A stretch of DNA of 64,000 nt from Egibacteraceae bacterium (GCA_030447925.1 JAUJNX010000001.1:488767-552766), one strand, 5' to 3'; positions 40,100 through 50,612 are shown, counted from the first letter of the stretch. Notes: a model not told the origin generated them from the sequence alone. Made by a program: numbers and translations.

Positions 40100-42829
40100 C
40101 TACTCGGCGCGGTCGACCTCGAGGAAGGCGATGCGGTTGTTCGCGGCGCCGGGGGCGCTGGCGATCGTGAGGCGCCCGTCGATGACGTCGACCTCGGCGG
40201 TGCCCTCGACCCAGCGGGCGGCCGAGGTGGGGGTGCCGTCGCAGGTCAGGGCGCCCTCGGCCGCGACCCGGTAGACGCTGTCGGTGTAGCCGGCGTCGCC
40301 GCAGACCACCCGCACGCGGTAGCGCCCGGCGGGCACCGCCAGCTCCCAGACGCCGGCCGGCTCGCCCTTCTGCAGGTGGATGAGCGTGTCGTGGCGCTGG
40401 TCGGGGGACCGCGACGAGAAGCGCTCGCGCGTGTCCCAGATCAGGTCGCGGTTCCAGCCGAAGGTGCGCCCGTCGCCGCGGTCGCCGTAGACCGCGCCGA
40501 TGTCGGCCACGTAACCGGCGGGCAGGCCCTCCCACGACCACCACGGCTGGAAGTTCACCCGCGCCTGCGGGGCCCAGGTGGTCGGCTTTGCCGCGTAGCG
40601 CCGTGTAGGTCGCGGCCGTCCCCGTCGCGACGACGGTGCGGCTCTGGCCGCCGCCGTCGCTCCAGTCCACGAACTGGTAGGTGGTCCCGCCGGCCGCCTG
40701 GGGCGTGACCGCCGACAGCGAGCTGGTCGACCCGACGATCACGGTGCGGGTCAGCGGCGTCGGCGCGACGTCGCCGTTGACGGCGACCTCCAGGCCCGGC
40801 GGGTCGGTCGCGACGGTCAGGTCGACCGTGCGCGGCTGGATGTCGACCGAGGCGGTGTCGGTGCGCCCGCCGCTGTCGGTGGCCGTCGCGCGGATCTCCA
40901 GGTACGAGGGGTGCTCGTGGTCGGGCGCGGCGAACGACCCGCCGGCGACGTCGGTGTAGGTCGTGACCGGGTGCTCGTGGCAGCCGCCGCCGGACTCGCA
41001 GTGGTGGAGGATGACGGCCCAGTCCAGCGCCGTCCCGGGCAGGGTCCCGTCCTGGGCGTCGGTGGCCTCGCCCGCGAAGGTGATGGTGTCACCGGCCGCC
41101 CACGTGGCCGCCGGCGCGGGCGCCGTGATCGTCACCGTCGGCGAGGTGTCGTCGACCGAGATCACCACCGTCGCGGTGTCGGCGGCGCCGAACGGGTCGG
41201 TCACCCGGAGCCCCGCGGTCACGTCCCCGGGGTCGTGTAGGTCGTCGTCGCGGTCGGCCCGGTCGCGTCGTCGTGCGCGCCGTCGCCGTCGAGGTCCCAG
41301 GCGTGCGCCAGGACGTCACCGGCGTCCGGATCGGCCGACCCGCCACCGTCGAGGGTGACGGTGAGCGGCGCCGCGCCCTCCGTCGGGGCCGCGTCGATGC
41401 GTGCCACCGGCGGGCGGTTGCCCGGCTCGTAGGCCACGCGCACGATGCGCCCGCCCTGGAGGTCGGGGTAGTACAGGTCCCCGCCCGGCCCGGCGACGAG
41501 GTTGACGGGGTTCGACGCGCCCTCGATGAAGGGTGCGACCGTCGCCGGGTCGGGCAGGCCGTCGGCGCCGGCGCGCATCGACCAGACGCACTTGCGCGAG
41601 TAGTCGGCGAAGAACAGCGCGCCGTCGTACTCGTCGGGGTAGGTGCCGCCCGGGTAGAAGGCGAGGCCCGCGATCGAGGACCCGCTGAACCGGGCGCAGG
41701 TCTCGTCGGCCGCGACCTCGCCGTGGCGGTACTGCAGGTACGGCGCGATGGCCTGGTGCCCGGCGCGGTCCTCGGCGTAGAGCGCCTCGCAGATCGGCAG
41801 GTCGGCGCTGTCGTAGCCGCCCTGGCGCCCCGTGCCCTCGTAGCACGGCCAGCCGAAGTTGTCGGGGGCGGCGCCGCCCGGATCGGCCAGGCGGTTGACC
41901 TCCTCGTAGGTGCCCCAGCCGACGTCGCCGAACCAGACCTCTCCGGTGCCGGGGCGCAGGGTGAAGCGGAAGGGGTTGCGGGCGCCGTGGCCGATGACCC
42001 GCGCGGCGTTCGCGTCGCCGCCGGCCAGCGGGTTGCCCGGCGCCCCCGCGCCGGTCGCCGGGTCGATGCGCAGGATCGTCCCGTCCAGGGTCAGCGGGTC
42101 GCCGGCGGTGCGGACGTCCTGGCTGCGCAGCGCGCCGCCCTCGCGGTCGGGGTCGCCGCAGGGGTTGGGCGGGGACCCGCCCTGGCCGTAGTCGGAGAAC
42201 TCGAAGCTGGCGCCGTCACCGGCGCTGGCGTAGAGGTAGCCGTCGGGGCCGAAGGCGAGCGACCCGATCGAGTGGCTCGGGTACTGCTGGCACCAGTCGG
42301 TGATGATCGGGGTCTCCACGACCGCGCCGTCCGGACCGGGGGCCAGCCGGGACAGGCGCCCGGTGACCACGCAGCCGTCGCGGGTGGCGCCGGGCGGGTC
42401 GGGGCAGCCGTCGCCGTTCGCGCCGGGCTCGCCCCAGCGCGGCAGGTCGTCCGGGGCGGCGGGGTCGTGGTCGTAGGTGTAGAGGACGTAGACGCTGGGG
42501 TCCTCGGGCCAGCCGGGGGCGACGGCCATGCCGAGCAGGCCGCGGTCCCAGAAGTTGTGGACCTGCCCGCGCAGGTCGGCGTAGAGCGCCGGGGTCGGGT
42601 CGGCGAGGTCGTCGAAGAGCTGGACCCGGCCGTTCTTCTCGGCGACCAGGACGCGCCCGTCGGGGGCGAAGGCGACGACGGTCGGCTCGCTGAGGCCGTC
42701 GAAGGCGGTGGTCTCGCGGAACCCCGCGGGCAGCTCCGCGGCGCGCGCGGGGGCGGGCGGCACGGCGACGAGCGCCGCGGCGAGGACCAGCAGGGCCAGG
42801 AGCAGGCGCGGGAGGGGGAGAGCTCGCAT
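40100..42829 (-). pseudogene. Secreted GSDH-like sugar dehydrogenase with PKD and malectin-like domains, two frameshifts
   Basis: The ATG at 42829 opens a signal peptide (LPRLLLALLVLAAALVAVPP) and a GSDH propeller (PTVVAFAPDGRVLVAEKNGR, WDRGLLGMAVAPGWPEDP, HSIGSLAFGPDGYLYAS), then a PKD domain (PPVARIDAAPTEGAAPLTVT, HAWDLDGDGAHDD). The frame stops at 41219. One missing base in the C-run 41225-41228 restores TTPGDVTAGLRVTD and an Ig-like region (SPTVTITAPAPAATW). Near 40600 an extra base leads back to a malectin-like C-terminal domain (VNFQPWWSWEGLPAGYVADI, GRYRVRVVCGDAGYTDS) ending at 40100. Total about 910 aa. Extracellular carbohydrate oxidation is inferred. Because one indel is in a homopolymer, a sequencing error is likely and the gene may be intact in reality. 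Confidence 0.75.
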
Positions 42830-42957
42830 GGCTCAGGGACGCACCCCTGGGCGGGAATGTTGCCGGTCGATCGGCCGCGTCGTCGGTTCGGGCCCGGGCA
42901 GCGGGCCGACCGTTCATGGTCACCCCTGTCGGCCACCCGCATGGCTCGTCCCCCGCG

Positions 42958-42988
<31 letters not shown>

Positions 42989-43025
42989 CGTGCCCGGCGG
43001 CGCCGGGGGGCCGGGTGCGCGGTGC

Positions 43026-43031
43026 GAGGCT
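43026..43031 (+). promoter_or_regulatory. -10 box of a probable leaderless transcript
   Basis: GAGGCT lies 6 nt before the ATG at 43038. The 16 bases before this start are the same as those before the ATG at 45163 (GCGAGGCTGGGGGC...). Confidence 0.35.
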
Positions 43032-43037
43032 GGGGGC

Positions 43038-44135
43038 ATGGCGGAGGGGGAGCGTGGGACGGTGTCGTGGCAGGCGGTGGCGCCACCGGTCGCGGTCGCG
43101 GTGCTGGTGGCGACGTGGGAGCGGGACCTGCCGCCGGCGCTGCTCGCCGTCGTCGGGGTGGTCCTGGCCGCGGCGGTGCTGGCGTCGGTGCACCACGCCG
43201 AGGTCGTCGCGCACCGGGTGGGCGAGCCGTTCGGTTCGCTGGTCCTCGCGGTCGCCGTCACGGTGATCGAGGTCGGGCTGATCGTCGTGCTCATGACCGC
43301 CGGCGGCCCCGGCGCCCCGTCGCTCGCCCGCGACACCGTCTTCGCCGCGGTGATGATCACCTGCAACGGCATCCTCGGGCTGTCGCTGCTGCTGGGCGCC
43401 CTGCGCCACAGGCTGGTCGTGTTCAACGCCGAGGGCACCGGTGCGGCCCTGGCCACCATCGCCACCCTCGCCGTCCTGTGCCTGGTGCTGCCCACCTTCA
43501 CCACCGCCCTGCCGGGCCCGGAGTACTCCCCGGCGCAGCTGGCCTTCGCCGCGCTCGCCTCGCTGGCGCTGTACGTCGCCTTCGTGGTCACCCAGACCGT
43601 CCGCCACCGGGACTTCTTCCTGCCGGTGCACGCCGACGGCCCGCCCATCGACGCCGACGAGCACGCCGACCCACCCGGCGACCGCCGGACCGTGGTCAGC
43701 CTGGTGCAGCTGCTGGTGGCCCTGGTCGCCGTCGTCGGGCTGGCCAAGGTGGTCTCGCCCGCGATCGAGGGCGCGGTCGCCGCGCTGGGCTTCCCGCCGT
43801 CGTTCGTCGGGGTCGTGATCGCGCTGCTGGTGCTGCTGCCCGAGACCCTCGCCGCCGCCAACGCGGCCCGCGGCAACCGCATCCAGGTCAGCCTCAACCT
43901 CGCGCTCGGCTCGGGGATGGCCAGCATCGGGCTGACCATCCCCGCGATCGCGGTCGCGATGGTCTGGCTGGAGGGGCCGCTGCTGCTCGGCCTCGGGCCG
44001 GTGCAGGTGGTGCTGCTGGCGATCACGGTGGTGGTGGCGGCCCTGACCGTCGCGCCCGGGCGCGCCACCCGCCTGCAGGGCACGGTCCACCTGGTGCTGC
44101 TCGCCGCGTTCCTGTTCCTGGCCGCCAACCCCTGA
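43038..44135 (+). CDS. Ca2+/cation antiporter (ChaA-like, CaCA family)
   Basis: The 365-aa polytopic protein has two inverted alpha-repeats: GEPFGSLVLAVAVTVIEVGL (about residue 58) and VLLPETLAAANAARGNRI with LALGSGMASIGLTIPAIA (about 270-315). The acidic residues (GEP, VIEV, LPET) form the cation path. A central hydrophilic loop (HADGPPIDADEHADPP) is acidic. It exports Ca2+, Na+ or K+ in exchange for protons, giving ion or pH tolerance. It stands alone; the 200-bp region before it is shared with the divergent dehydrogenase gene. Confidence 0.9.
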   Translation: MAEGERGTVSWQAVAPPVAVAVLVATWERDLPPALLAVVGVVLAAAVLASVHHAEVVAHRVGEPFGSLVLAVAVTVIEVGLIVVLMTAGGPGAPSLARDTVFAAVMITCNGILGLSLLLGALRHRLVVFNAEGTGAALATIATLAVLCLVLPTFTTALPGPEYSPAQLAFAALASLALYVAFVVTQTVRHRDFFLPVHADGPPIDADEHADPPGDRRTVVSLVQLLVALVAVVGLAKVVSPAIEGAVAALGFPPSFVGVVIALLVLLPETLAAANAARGNRIQVSLNLALGSGMASIGLTIPAIAVAMVWLEGPLLLGLGPVQVVLLAITVVVAALTVAPGRATRLQGTVHLVLLAAFLFLAANP

Positions 44136-44154
44136 CGGGCGCGCCCTCGCGGCG

Positions 44155-44994
44155 TCAGTAGCTGTGGTCGGCGTCGGGGTAGGAGCCGGCCGCGACCTCC
44201 CCGACGTAGGTGCGGACCGCGTCGCCCAGCACCCCGCGCAGGTCGGCGTACGGCTTGACGAAGCGGGGCAGGCGCCCCGGCGTCAGCCCCGCGAGGTCCT
44301 GCCAGACCAGGATCTGCGCGTCGGTGTCCGGCCCGGCCCCGATGCCCACGGTCGGGATCGTGAGCTTGTCCGACACCCGCCCGCCCAGCTCCGCGGGCAC
44401 GGACTCCAGCACGATGGCGAAGGCGCCCGCGCGCTCCAGCGCGACCGCGTCCTCGAGCAGGTGGTCGCCCTCCTCCCCGCGGCCCTGCACCCGGCGCAGG
44501 CCGGACAGCACGTGCACCGACTGCGGGGTGAGACCGAGGTGGCCCATGACCGGGACGCCGGCGTCGACCAGGGCCTCGACCTGGGCGAGCACCGCGGACC
44601 CGCCCTCCAGCTTCACCGCGTGGGCGCCCGCCTCCTTGAGGAACCGGGTGGCGGTCGCCAGCGCCTGCGCCGGCCCCGCCTGGTAGGACCCGAACGGCAG
44701 GTCGGCGACGACCATGACGGTCGAGGTCCCGCGCACCACGGCCGCCGCGAGCGGCACGAGCTCGTCGACGGTGACGCGCACGGTGGTGTCGTGGCCGTGC
44801 ACGACCATGCCCGCGCTGTCGCCGACGAGCAGCGCGGGCACGCCCGCCTCCTCGAACAGCCCCGCGGTCAGCGCGTCGTAGGAGGTGAGCATCGCCCAGC
44901 GCTCGCCGCGCGCCGTGGCCGCGTGCAGGTCGCGGATGGTGACCCGGCGGTCGGTCGGCCACGTCCCGGCCGTCCCAGGTGCGGGTGACGTCAC
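44155..44994 (-). CDS. panB: 3-methyl-2-oxobutanoate hydroxymethyltransferase
   Basis: The 279-aa product has AMLTSYDALTAGLFEEAGVP, LLVGDSAGMVVHGHDTTVRV (metal-binding Asp), HAVKLEGGSAVLAQVEALVD and VPVMGHLGLTPQSVHVLSGL, all PanB hallmarks. It transfers a hydroxymethyl group from methylene-tetrahydrofolate to 2-ketoisovalerate, the first committed step of pantothenate and CoA synthesis. The GTG at 44994 has GAGGAG upstream, and TAGGCT about 25 nt further up is a likely -10 box. It is convergent with the antiporter gene (19-bp gap). Confidence 0.95.
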   Translation of the reverse strand: MTSPAPGTAGTWPTDRRVTIRDLHAATARGERWAMLTSYDALTAGLFEEAGVPALLVGDSAGMVVHGHDTTVRVTVDELVPLAAAVVRGTSTVMVVADLPFGSYQAGPAQALATATRFLKEAGAHAVKLEGGSAVLAQVEALVDAGVPVMGHLGLTPQSVHVLSGLRRVQGRGEEGDHLLEDAVALERAGAFAIVLESVPAELGGRVSDKLTIPTVGIGAGPDTDAQILVWQDLAGLTPGRLPRFVKPYADLRGVLGDAVRTYVGEVAAGSYPDADHSY

Positions 44995-45150
44995 GGTGCT
45001 CCTCGCTGCCGGTCGGTTCGACCCGCCAGCCTAGGCCGTGGCCGGCGTCCCCGTGCCACCCGCCCCGGCGGCGCGGGCCGCCGGCCGGCGCGTCCCGCCG
45101 GGCCTTCGCGGCGGGCCGGCGGGGGTGCGGCCGGGGCGGTGCGGATCCGC

Positions 45151-45156
45151 GAGGCT
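45151..45156 (+). promoter_or_regulatory. -10 box of a probable leaderless transcript
   Basis: GAGGCT lies 6 nt before the ATG at 45163, with GGGGGC between, as at 43038. Confidence 0.35.
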
Positions 45157-45162
45157 GGGGGC

Positions 45163-46307
45163 ATGGAGCTGCGGGCGCGGGGCGGGCGGTTGCAGGGCAT
45201 CGACGTGGCCCGGGCGGTCGCGGTGCTCGGCATGGTGCTCGTGCACGTGGGGCGCTTCCCGTGCCGCTGGAGGGTGTCGCGACCGCGTACAACGCGACCT
45301 ACGGGCGCGCGTTCGTGCTGTTCGTGCTGCTCGCTGGGGTCGGGGTCGCGCTGGTGGCGGGGGACCGGTCCCCGGACCGGCTGCGCCGCGTCGCGCTGAC
45401 CGTCGCGGTGCGGGTCGTCGTGTTCGTGCCCCTGGGGATCTGGCTGCAGGGGCTGGACACCGGCGTCGCGGTGATCCTGCACTACTACGCGCTGTACTTC
45501 GTGGTCGCGGGCGTGCTGGTGCTGCTGCCGGACCGCGTGCTGCTGGCCGTCCCCCTGGTGATGGTGGTGGTGGGGCCGCTGGTCCTGCTCGCGGCGGCGG
45601 CGGCGTTCCCCGAGCCGTTCCGCCAGGGCCGGTTCATCGAGCTCGGCGACCCCGCGGTGATCGCCCGCGACCTGGTCCTGACCGGCTACTACCCGGTCGT
45701 GACCGCGGTGGTGCCGCTGGCCCTGGGGTTGTGGATCGGGCGCCGGGACCTGCGCGCCCCCGCGACGCGCCGGGCCCTGTTGGTCGGTGGCGTCGCGGCC
45801 GCGGCCGCGGCGCACACCGCGGGCTGGGTCCTGCGCGGGGTGTTCAGGCCCCCGCCCGCCGACGCCCTGGCGCCGGGTCCCGCCCCCGGCGGGGGGATCG
45901 CCTGGACCACGCTGCTCGACACCGGCGGGCACAGCGAGATGCCGTTCTCGATCATCGGCGCGACCGCGATCGGGTGCGCCGTGCTGGGGCTGGCCCTGGT
46001 CGTCGCCGACCGCCTGCCGCGGGCGACCTGGCCGCTCGCCGCGGTCGGGCGCATGGCCCTCAGCGTCTACGTCGGGCACCTCCTGGTGCTCCACGGGTTC
46101 CCCGGCTGGCTGATCGGGGACGACCCGCTGGAGGCGCTGGCCCGCGTCGCGCGCTTCCTGGTCGTCACCGCCGCGCTGGCGAGCGCCTGGTTCGCGGTCC
46201 TGCCCCGCGGCCCGCTGGAGACCCTCCTGCACCTGCCGCTGCGGGCCCTCCCGAGCACCGCGCCGGGCGCGCGCGCCCCCGCCGGGCCGGGCGCCGGGCC
46301 GCGCTAG
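45163..46307 (+). pseudogene. Multi-pass acyltransferase-like membrane protein (DUF418/HGSNAT-like), one frameshift
   Basis: The ATG at 45163 starts GGRLQGIDVARAVAVLGMVL with VHVGRF, the first helix of this family. One C appears lost in the run at 45258-45260. The next frame then gives PVPLEGVATAYNATYGRAFV and LLAGVGVALVAG (the GRAxxLFxLLAGVG motif), nine or so further helices including ILHYYALYFVVAGVLVLLP, and ends at 46307. About 380 aa after correction. Such proteins acetylate cell-wall or exopolysaccharide sugars. The stop shares the tetranucleotide CTAG with the convergent gene. The homopolymer indel makes a sequencing error likely. Confidence 0.65.
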
Positions 46308-47593
46308 CGGGCGAGCAGCCCCGCGATGCGGTCCAGGCGACCGGCGACGGCGGCCAGGACCTCCGCGGGGCGGTCCTCGGCGGGGAGGCGCCGGCAGAAG
46401 GCGGCGAGCAGCTCGGTGCGCTCGCGGAGGAGGAACCACGCCTCGCGCTGGCGGGGGAGCAGGTAGCCGGTCCCGTAGAACAGCTCGAACATCGGGCCCG
46501 CGGTGACCCCCGGGTGGGCGGCGCCGGCGGGCAGGGTGGTCGCCAGGTCGCCCAGCGGCGCGACGACGCCGATCATCACGCTGACCGCGGCGTCGGCGAG
46601 GACCGCCAGCTCGTCGTCGGACTCCGTGTCGTGGCCGAAGAAGCGTTCGAGCAGCTGGAGCAGCACCTCGTAGCCGGTGTTGAAGGCGTCGAGCACGCCC
46701 GCGGTCAGCGGGTCGGTGCAGCGCACCTCGGGCTCCAGGTCGGGCAGGGGCCGCACGCCCGTCGGCCGGACCGGCCGCGCGGGGCGGAAGGCGGGGTCCG
46801 CCGCGGTCATCGCGGCGTGCTCCTCGTACACCGCCAGGAACCGGCCGAAGTGGGCGTCGCGCCAGTCGCCCTGCGCGCCCTCGCCCTCGGTGACGATGGT
46901 CTCGATCGCGGCGGTCGCGCTGGCGACGTCGGTCACCGCGATCAGCTCGGGCCAGCCGAACAGGTCGCCCGTCGCCTGGGCGCGGGGCGACCCGACGAAC
47001 AGCCGGTCCTCGCCCATGCGGTCGGCGAGGTGGCGGAACCCCTGCGCGATCGAGCGGTAGAGGTGCCCGACGGTCGCGAACTCCTGCCCGCGCGGGACGA
47101 TGTCGTCGGGCCCGACGACGACGGGCTCGGCGACCTCCAGGGCGGCGAAGCCCTCCGCGTCGTGCAGCGCCATGCCCTCGGGGCGCTCCAGGTACAGGAA
47201 GTGGCGCAGCGCCCGCTCGCCGAAGGGCAGGAACGCCAGCCGCACGTCGGCGGGGTAGTGGCGGGCGCGGTCCGGCAGGTTCGGGCGGCTGAGGTGCGGC
47301 GCGGCACCGAGCGCGGCGAGCATGTTGTTCGCCAGCGCCAGGTGCAGCATCTCCTGGGTCGCGATGCCGACGATCACCTGCCGCCAGCGGGCTACCGCCT
47401 CGGCCTGCGCCGGGGTGAGGCCCTCGTCCTCGCCGCGGCGCAGGCTGAACGCGGCGTAGAGGTACTCACACATCAGGCCGTGCTCGAGCTCGCACGCCTG
47501 GGCCAGCTGGTAGACCAGCGCCTCGCGGTGCTCGATGACCATGGGCGGCTCGGGGGGCGCCGCCCCCGGCCGCAGGTCCCCCGGCGCCGCCAT
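46304..47593 (-). CDS. Ferritin-like (VioB / iminophenylpyruvate dimer synthase-type) protein
   Basis: The 429-aa product has an N-terminal ferritin-fold domain with iron-ligand-like motifs ELEHGLMCEYLYAAFSL (Glu/His/Glu) and VIVGIATQEMLHLALANNML (Glu/His), as in the domain fused in VioB. The C-terminal half is helical (DAFNTGYEVLLQLLERFFGH). The function is unknown outside pigment synthesis; an oxidative role on an amino-acid-derived imine is possible. The ATG at 47593 is supported by TAGGCT exactly 7 nt upstream (leaderless). No biosynthetic partners are nearby. Confidence 0.82.
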   Translation of the reverse strand: MAAPGDLRPGAAPPEPPMVIEHREALVYQLAQACELEHGLMCEYLYAAFSLRRGEDEGLTPAQAEAVARWRQVIVGIATQEMLHLALANNMLAALGAAPHLSRPNLPDRARHYPADVRLAFLPFGERALRHFLYLERPEGMALHDAEGFAALEVAEPVVVGPDDIVPRGQEFATVGHLYRSIAQGFRHLADRMGEDRLFVGSPRAQATGDLFGWPELIAVTDVASATAAIETIVTEGEGAQGDWRDAHFGRFLAVYEEHAAMTAADPAFRPARPVRPTGVRPLPDLEPEVRCTDPLTAGVLDAFNTGYEVLLQLLERFFGHDTESDDELAVLADAAVSVMIGVVAPLGDLATTLPAGAAHPGVTAGPMFELFYGTGYLLPRQREAWFLLRERTELLAAFCRRLPAEDRPAEVLAAVAGRLDRIAGLLAR

Positions 47594-47600
47594 GGCCCGC

Positions 47601-47606
47601 AGCCTA
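47601..47606 (-). promoter_or_regulatory. -10 box of a probable leaderless transcript
   Basis: TAGGCT on the minus strand ends 7 nt before the ATG at 47593. Confidence 0.45.
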
Positions 47607-47831
47607 GCGGTGCCGCCGCGACCCCGGGCCGCCGCCGGGCCCCGGTCGGGCCGCCGCCGGGCGTCGATTGCACCCGGACCCCCACTGGTGTCTGATGGGT
47701 GTCCGGCGGGGGACGGCGCGGTCGCCCGGTCGACGGTCGGGGATGGACGTGATGGAGCGGCCGGAGAAGGCGCGCTCGCGGGGCCGCGGTCGCCGGGAGC
47801 GGTTCGACCGCCGGCCGGAGGGCGCGCCGGC

Positions 47832-48480
47832 ATGACCGTGCAGGAGCGGGCGGAGGCGCTGGCCGGGCAGGTGTTCCTGGGCGGGCCGGTGCGCGACTTC
47901 GAGCGCGTCGGGCGCCTCCAGCTCATCACCCCTGCTGCGGGAGGGGCTGGAGCCGCGGTCCCGGGTGCTCGACATCGGCTGCGGTGCCTGCGCGGCGGCT
48001 ACTGGCTCATCCACTTCCTGGAACCGGACCGCTACTGCGGGATCGAGCCGAACCGCGCCATGCTCGACGCCGGGCTGACCCACCTGCTGGAGCCGGAGGA
48101 GCGCGAGCGCAAGCGGCCCCGCTTCGACCACAACGCCGACTTCGACACGTCGGTGTTCGGCGAGACCTTCGACGTGTTCCTCGCCCGGTCGATCTGGACG
48201 CACGCGTCGAAGGACCAGATCCGCACGATGCTCGACGGCTTCGTGCGCGACACCGCCGACCACGCGGTGTTCCTCACGTCCTACCTGCGCGCGGGCCTGC
48301 TGCTGCGCGACTACCGGGGAACCGCTGGGTCGGGCGCAGCGCGACGTCGGACCGGCCCGGCCTGGTCTTCCACCGCTTCGACGGGATCCGGCGGAGTGCC
48401 GCGCCCGCGGCCTCGCCGTGACCCAGCTGCGCGAGGGCCGCGCGAACGGCCAGGTCTGGCTGCGGATCACGAAGGGCTGA
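47832..48480 (+). pseudogene. SAM-dependent methyltransferase, four indels
   Basis: The ATG at 47832 starts MTVQERAEALAGQVFLGG. An extra C in the run 47929-47932 and a missing G at 47983-47984 bracket motif I, which reads EPRSRVLDIGCG then CLRGGYWLIHFLE once corrected. The central part (CGIEPNRAMLDAGLTHLL, ETFDVFLARSIWTHASKD) is intact. A missing G near 48317-48320 gives DYRG-NRWVGRS, and a further loss near 48391-48396 gives ECRARGLAVTQLREG, ending at 48480. About 215 aa. Two of the four indels are clearly in homopolymers, so error is as likely as decay. Convergent with, and overlapping by 14 bp, the AraC gene. Confidence 0.7.
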
Positions 48481-49427
48481 GCGCCCGGGCGCGGTGCTCG
48501 ACGGGGCTGCGCCCGAAGCGCTGCCGGAACGCGCGGCTGAAGTGCGCGGCGTCGCGGAACCCCCACGAGAACGCGATCCACGTGACGGTCCGCCCCACCA
48601 GGCGCGGGTCGGCGAGGTCGGCCGCCGCCCGCTCCAGCCGCCGCCGGGTGATGCGCCGCGCCACGGTCTCCGGCTCGTCGGCGAACAGCTTGTGGAGGGT
48701 GCGCACGGACAGGTGCAGCGCGGCGGCCACCGTCGCCGGCGACAGCAGCGGGTCGGCGAGGTGCGCCTCGATGAGCGCCAGGGCCCGCCGCCGCTGCGCG
48801 GCCCGCAGCGCCGCCCCGTCCGGGGCTGCGGCGCCCCGGTGCCGCCGGCCAGCGCCACCGCGAACAGGTCCAGCGCCTGGGTCCCCAGCCGCTCGGCGGC
48901 GACCGGGTCCAGCTCGTCGGCGTGGGCGAGGACCGCGCGCAGGAACGCCCCCGCGACCGCCCCGGCGCCGGTGCCCGGGACGCGCACGGCGGTGAGGCGC
49001 TCGGGGTCGCGGACGCGCTCGCGCAGCGCCGCGCGCGGGAACTGCAGCACCTGCTGGCGGAACGCGCCGTCGAAGTGCAGCACGTAGGCCGGGCGCTGTC
49101 GTACAGCGCGAGGTCACCGGGCGCCAGCGCGGCGACCCGCCCGTCCTGCTCGATCCGGCCGCTGCCGTCGACCTGGAGGCTGACCAGCAGCGCGTCCTCG
49201 GGGTCCCGGGCGATCTGGCGGGGCGACCGCACGACGTGCTGGGGGTCGGCGGCGACCTCCGACACCCGCACCTGCCCGGTGCCGCGGGTGGCGATCCGCC
49301 CGCGGAACGACGGCACCGGGCGCACCAGCGGGTCGGCGTCCAGGTGCACGAACACGTCGCAGATCGCCTCGCGCCAGTAGGCGAAGCGCTCGTCCGCCCG
49401 GACGGCGGCGGTGGCGAAGACCTCCAC
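48467..49427 (-). pseudogene. AraC-family regulator A of the nitrile cluster, two frameshifts
   Basis: The GTG at 49427 (AGGAG 5 nt upstream) starts [20 protein letters not shown], then [20 protein letters not shown], the AraC-binding-like N-terminal domain. Single-base losses near 49088-49097 (to [20 protein letters not shown]) and near 48825-48842 (to ALALIEAHLADPLLSPATVA) lead to an intact helix-turn-helix domain: LHLSVRTLHKLFADEPETVA and IAFSWGFRDAAHFSRAFRQR. Length about 320 aa if repaired. Divergent from the nitrilase gene, it is the obvious candidate activator for it. Paralogous to regulator B at 51668-52666 (shared FxYWREAIC). Confidence 0.75.
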
Positions 49428-49550
49428 GCCCGCTCCTGTGTTCCCCCTGATCGTGCACGCAGCGTCAAGGGGGCGGCACGCAGGGCAAGGACGCCGGGCG
49501 GGGCGGGCGCAGCCTGGACGCCCGGCACCGCACGAGTCCAGGAGCAGCCC

Positions 49551-50609
49551 GTGACCGAGCCCGCCACCCGCTTCACCGCCGCAGTCGTCCAGGCGGCGCC
49601 CGTGTTCCTCGACCTCGACGGCTCGGTGGACAAGACCGTCGCGCTGATCGGCGAGGCCGCCGCGCGCGGCGCCGCGGTCGTCGCCTTCCCCGAGACCTGG
49701 ATCCCCGGCTACCCCTGGTTCGCCTGGCTGGGCGCGCCGGCCTGGGGCATGCAGTTCGTCCAGCGCTACCACGAGAACTCCCTGGTGCTGGGCAGCGCGC
49801 AGGACCGGCGCCTGTCCGCCGCCGCCCGCGAGCACGAGATCACCGTGGTGCTGGGCTACAGCGAGCGCGGCGGCGGCAGCCTGTACATGGGCCAGCGCAT
49901 CATCGGCCCCGACGGGCACACCGTCGCGGCGCGCCGCAAGCTGAAGCCGACCCACGTCGAGCGCACGATCTTCGGCGAGGGCGACGGGTCGGACCTGGCG
50001 GTCCACGACACCGCGGTCGGGCGGCTCGGCGCGCTGTGCTGCTGGGAGCACCTCCAGCCGCTGACGAAGTACGCGATGTTCAGCCAGGGCGAGCAGGTCC
50101 ACGTCGCCGCGTGGCCCAGCTTCAGCCTGTACCGCGGCGCCGCCTACGCGCTCGGCCCCGAGGTCAACGGCGCGGCCAGCACGATGTACGCCGCCGAGGG
50201 CCAGACCTTCGTCCTGGCCGCCTGCGGGGTGGTCTCACCGGCGATGCGCGACCTGCTCTGCGACACCCCCGACAAGGAGCAGCTCCTGCTGGAGGGCGGC
50301 GGCTACGCGATGATCTACGGGCCCGACGGGCGGCCGCTGTGCGACCCGCTGCCCGAGACCGAGGAGGGCGTGCTCACCGCCGAGATCGACCTCGGCGCGA
50401 TCGCGCTGGCCAAGGCCGCCGCCGACCCCGTCGGCCACTACGCCCGCCCCGACGTCACCCGGCTGCTGTTCAACCCCGAGCCCGCCCACCGCCGCACCGT
50501 CGAGCGCCTCGACACCCGGCCCCAGCCGCTGGACCCGCCCCCCGACGCCCGCGCCGACGGCAGCGCCGACGCCGCGGCCGACGCCGTCGCCGAGCCGGTG
50601 GACGCCTGA
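49551..50609 (+). CDS. Nitrilase
   Basis: The 352-aa product has the complete nitrilase triad: Glu in [17 protein letters not shown], Lys in [18 protein letters not shown] and Cys in [16 protein letters not shown]. The class I arrangement CWEH and the long C-terminal tail identify a true nitrilase rather than an amidase or carbamoylase. It hydrolyses nitriles to carboxylic acid plus ammonia. The GTG at 49551 has AGGAG upstream. It is 3 bp before the aldoxime dehydratase, the enzyme that supplies the nitrile. The tail ([20 protein letters not shown]) is low complexity. Expected regulators are the flanking AraC proteins. Confidence 0.93.
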   Translation: MTEPATRFTAAVVQAAPVFLDLDGSVDKTVALIGEAAARGAAVVAFPETWIPGYPWFAWLGAPAWGMQFVQRYHENSLVLGSAQDRRLSAAAREHEITVVLGYSERGGGSLYMGQRIIGPDGHTVAARRKLKPTHVERTIFGEGDGSDLAVHDTAVGRLGALCCWEHLQPLTKYAMFSQGEQVHVAAWPSFSLYRGAAYALGPEVNGAASTMYAAEGQTFVLAACGVVSPAMRDLLCDTPDKEQLLLEGGGYAMIYGPDGRPLCDPLPETEEGVLTAEIDLGAIALAKAAADPVGHYARPDVTRLLFNPEPAHRRTVERLDTRPQPLDPPPDARADGSADAAADAVAEPVDA

Positions 50610-50612
50610 GCC

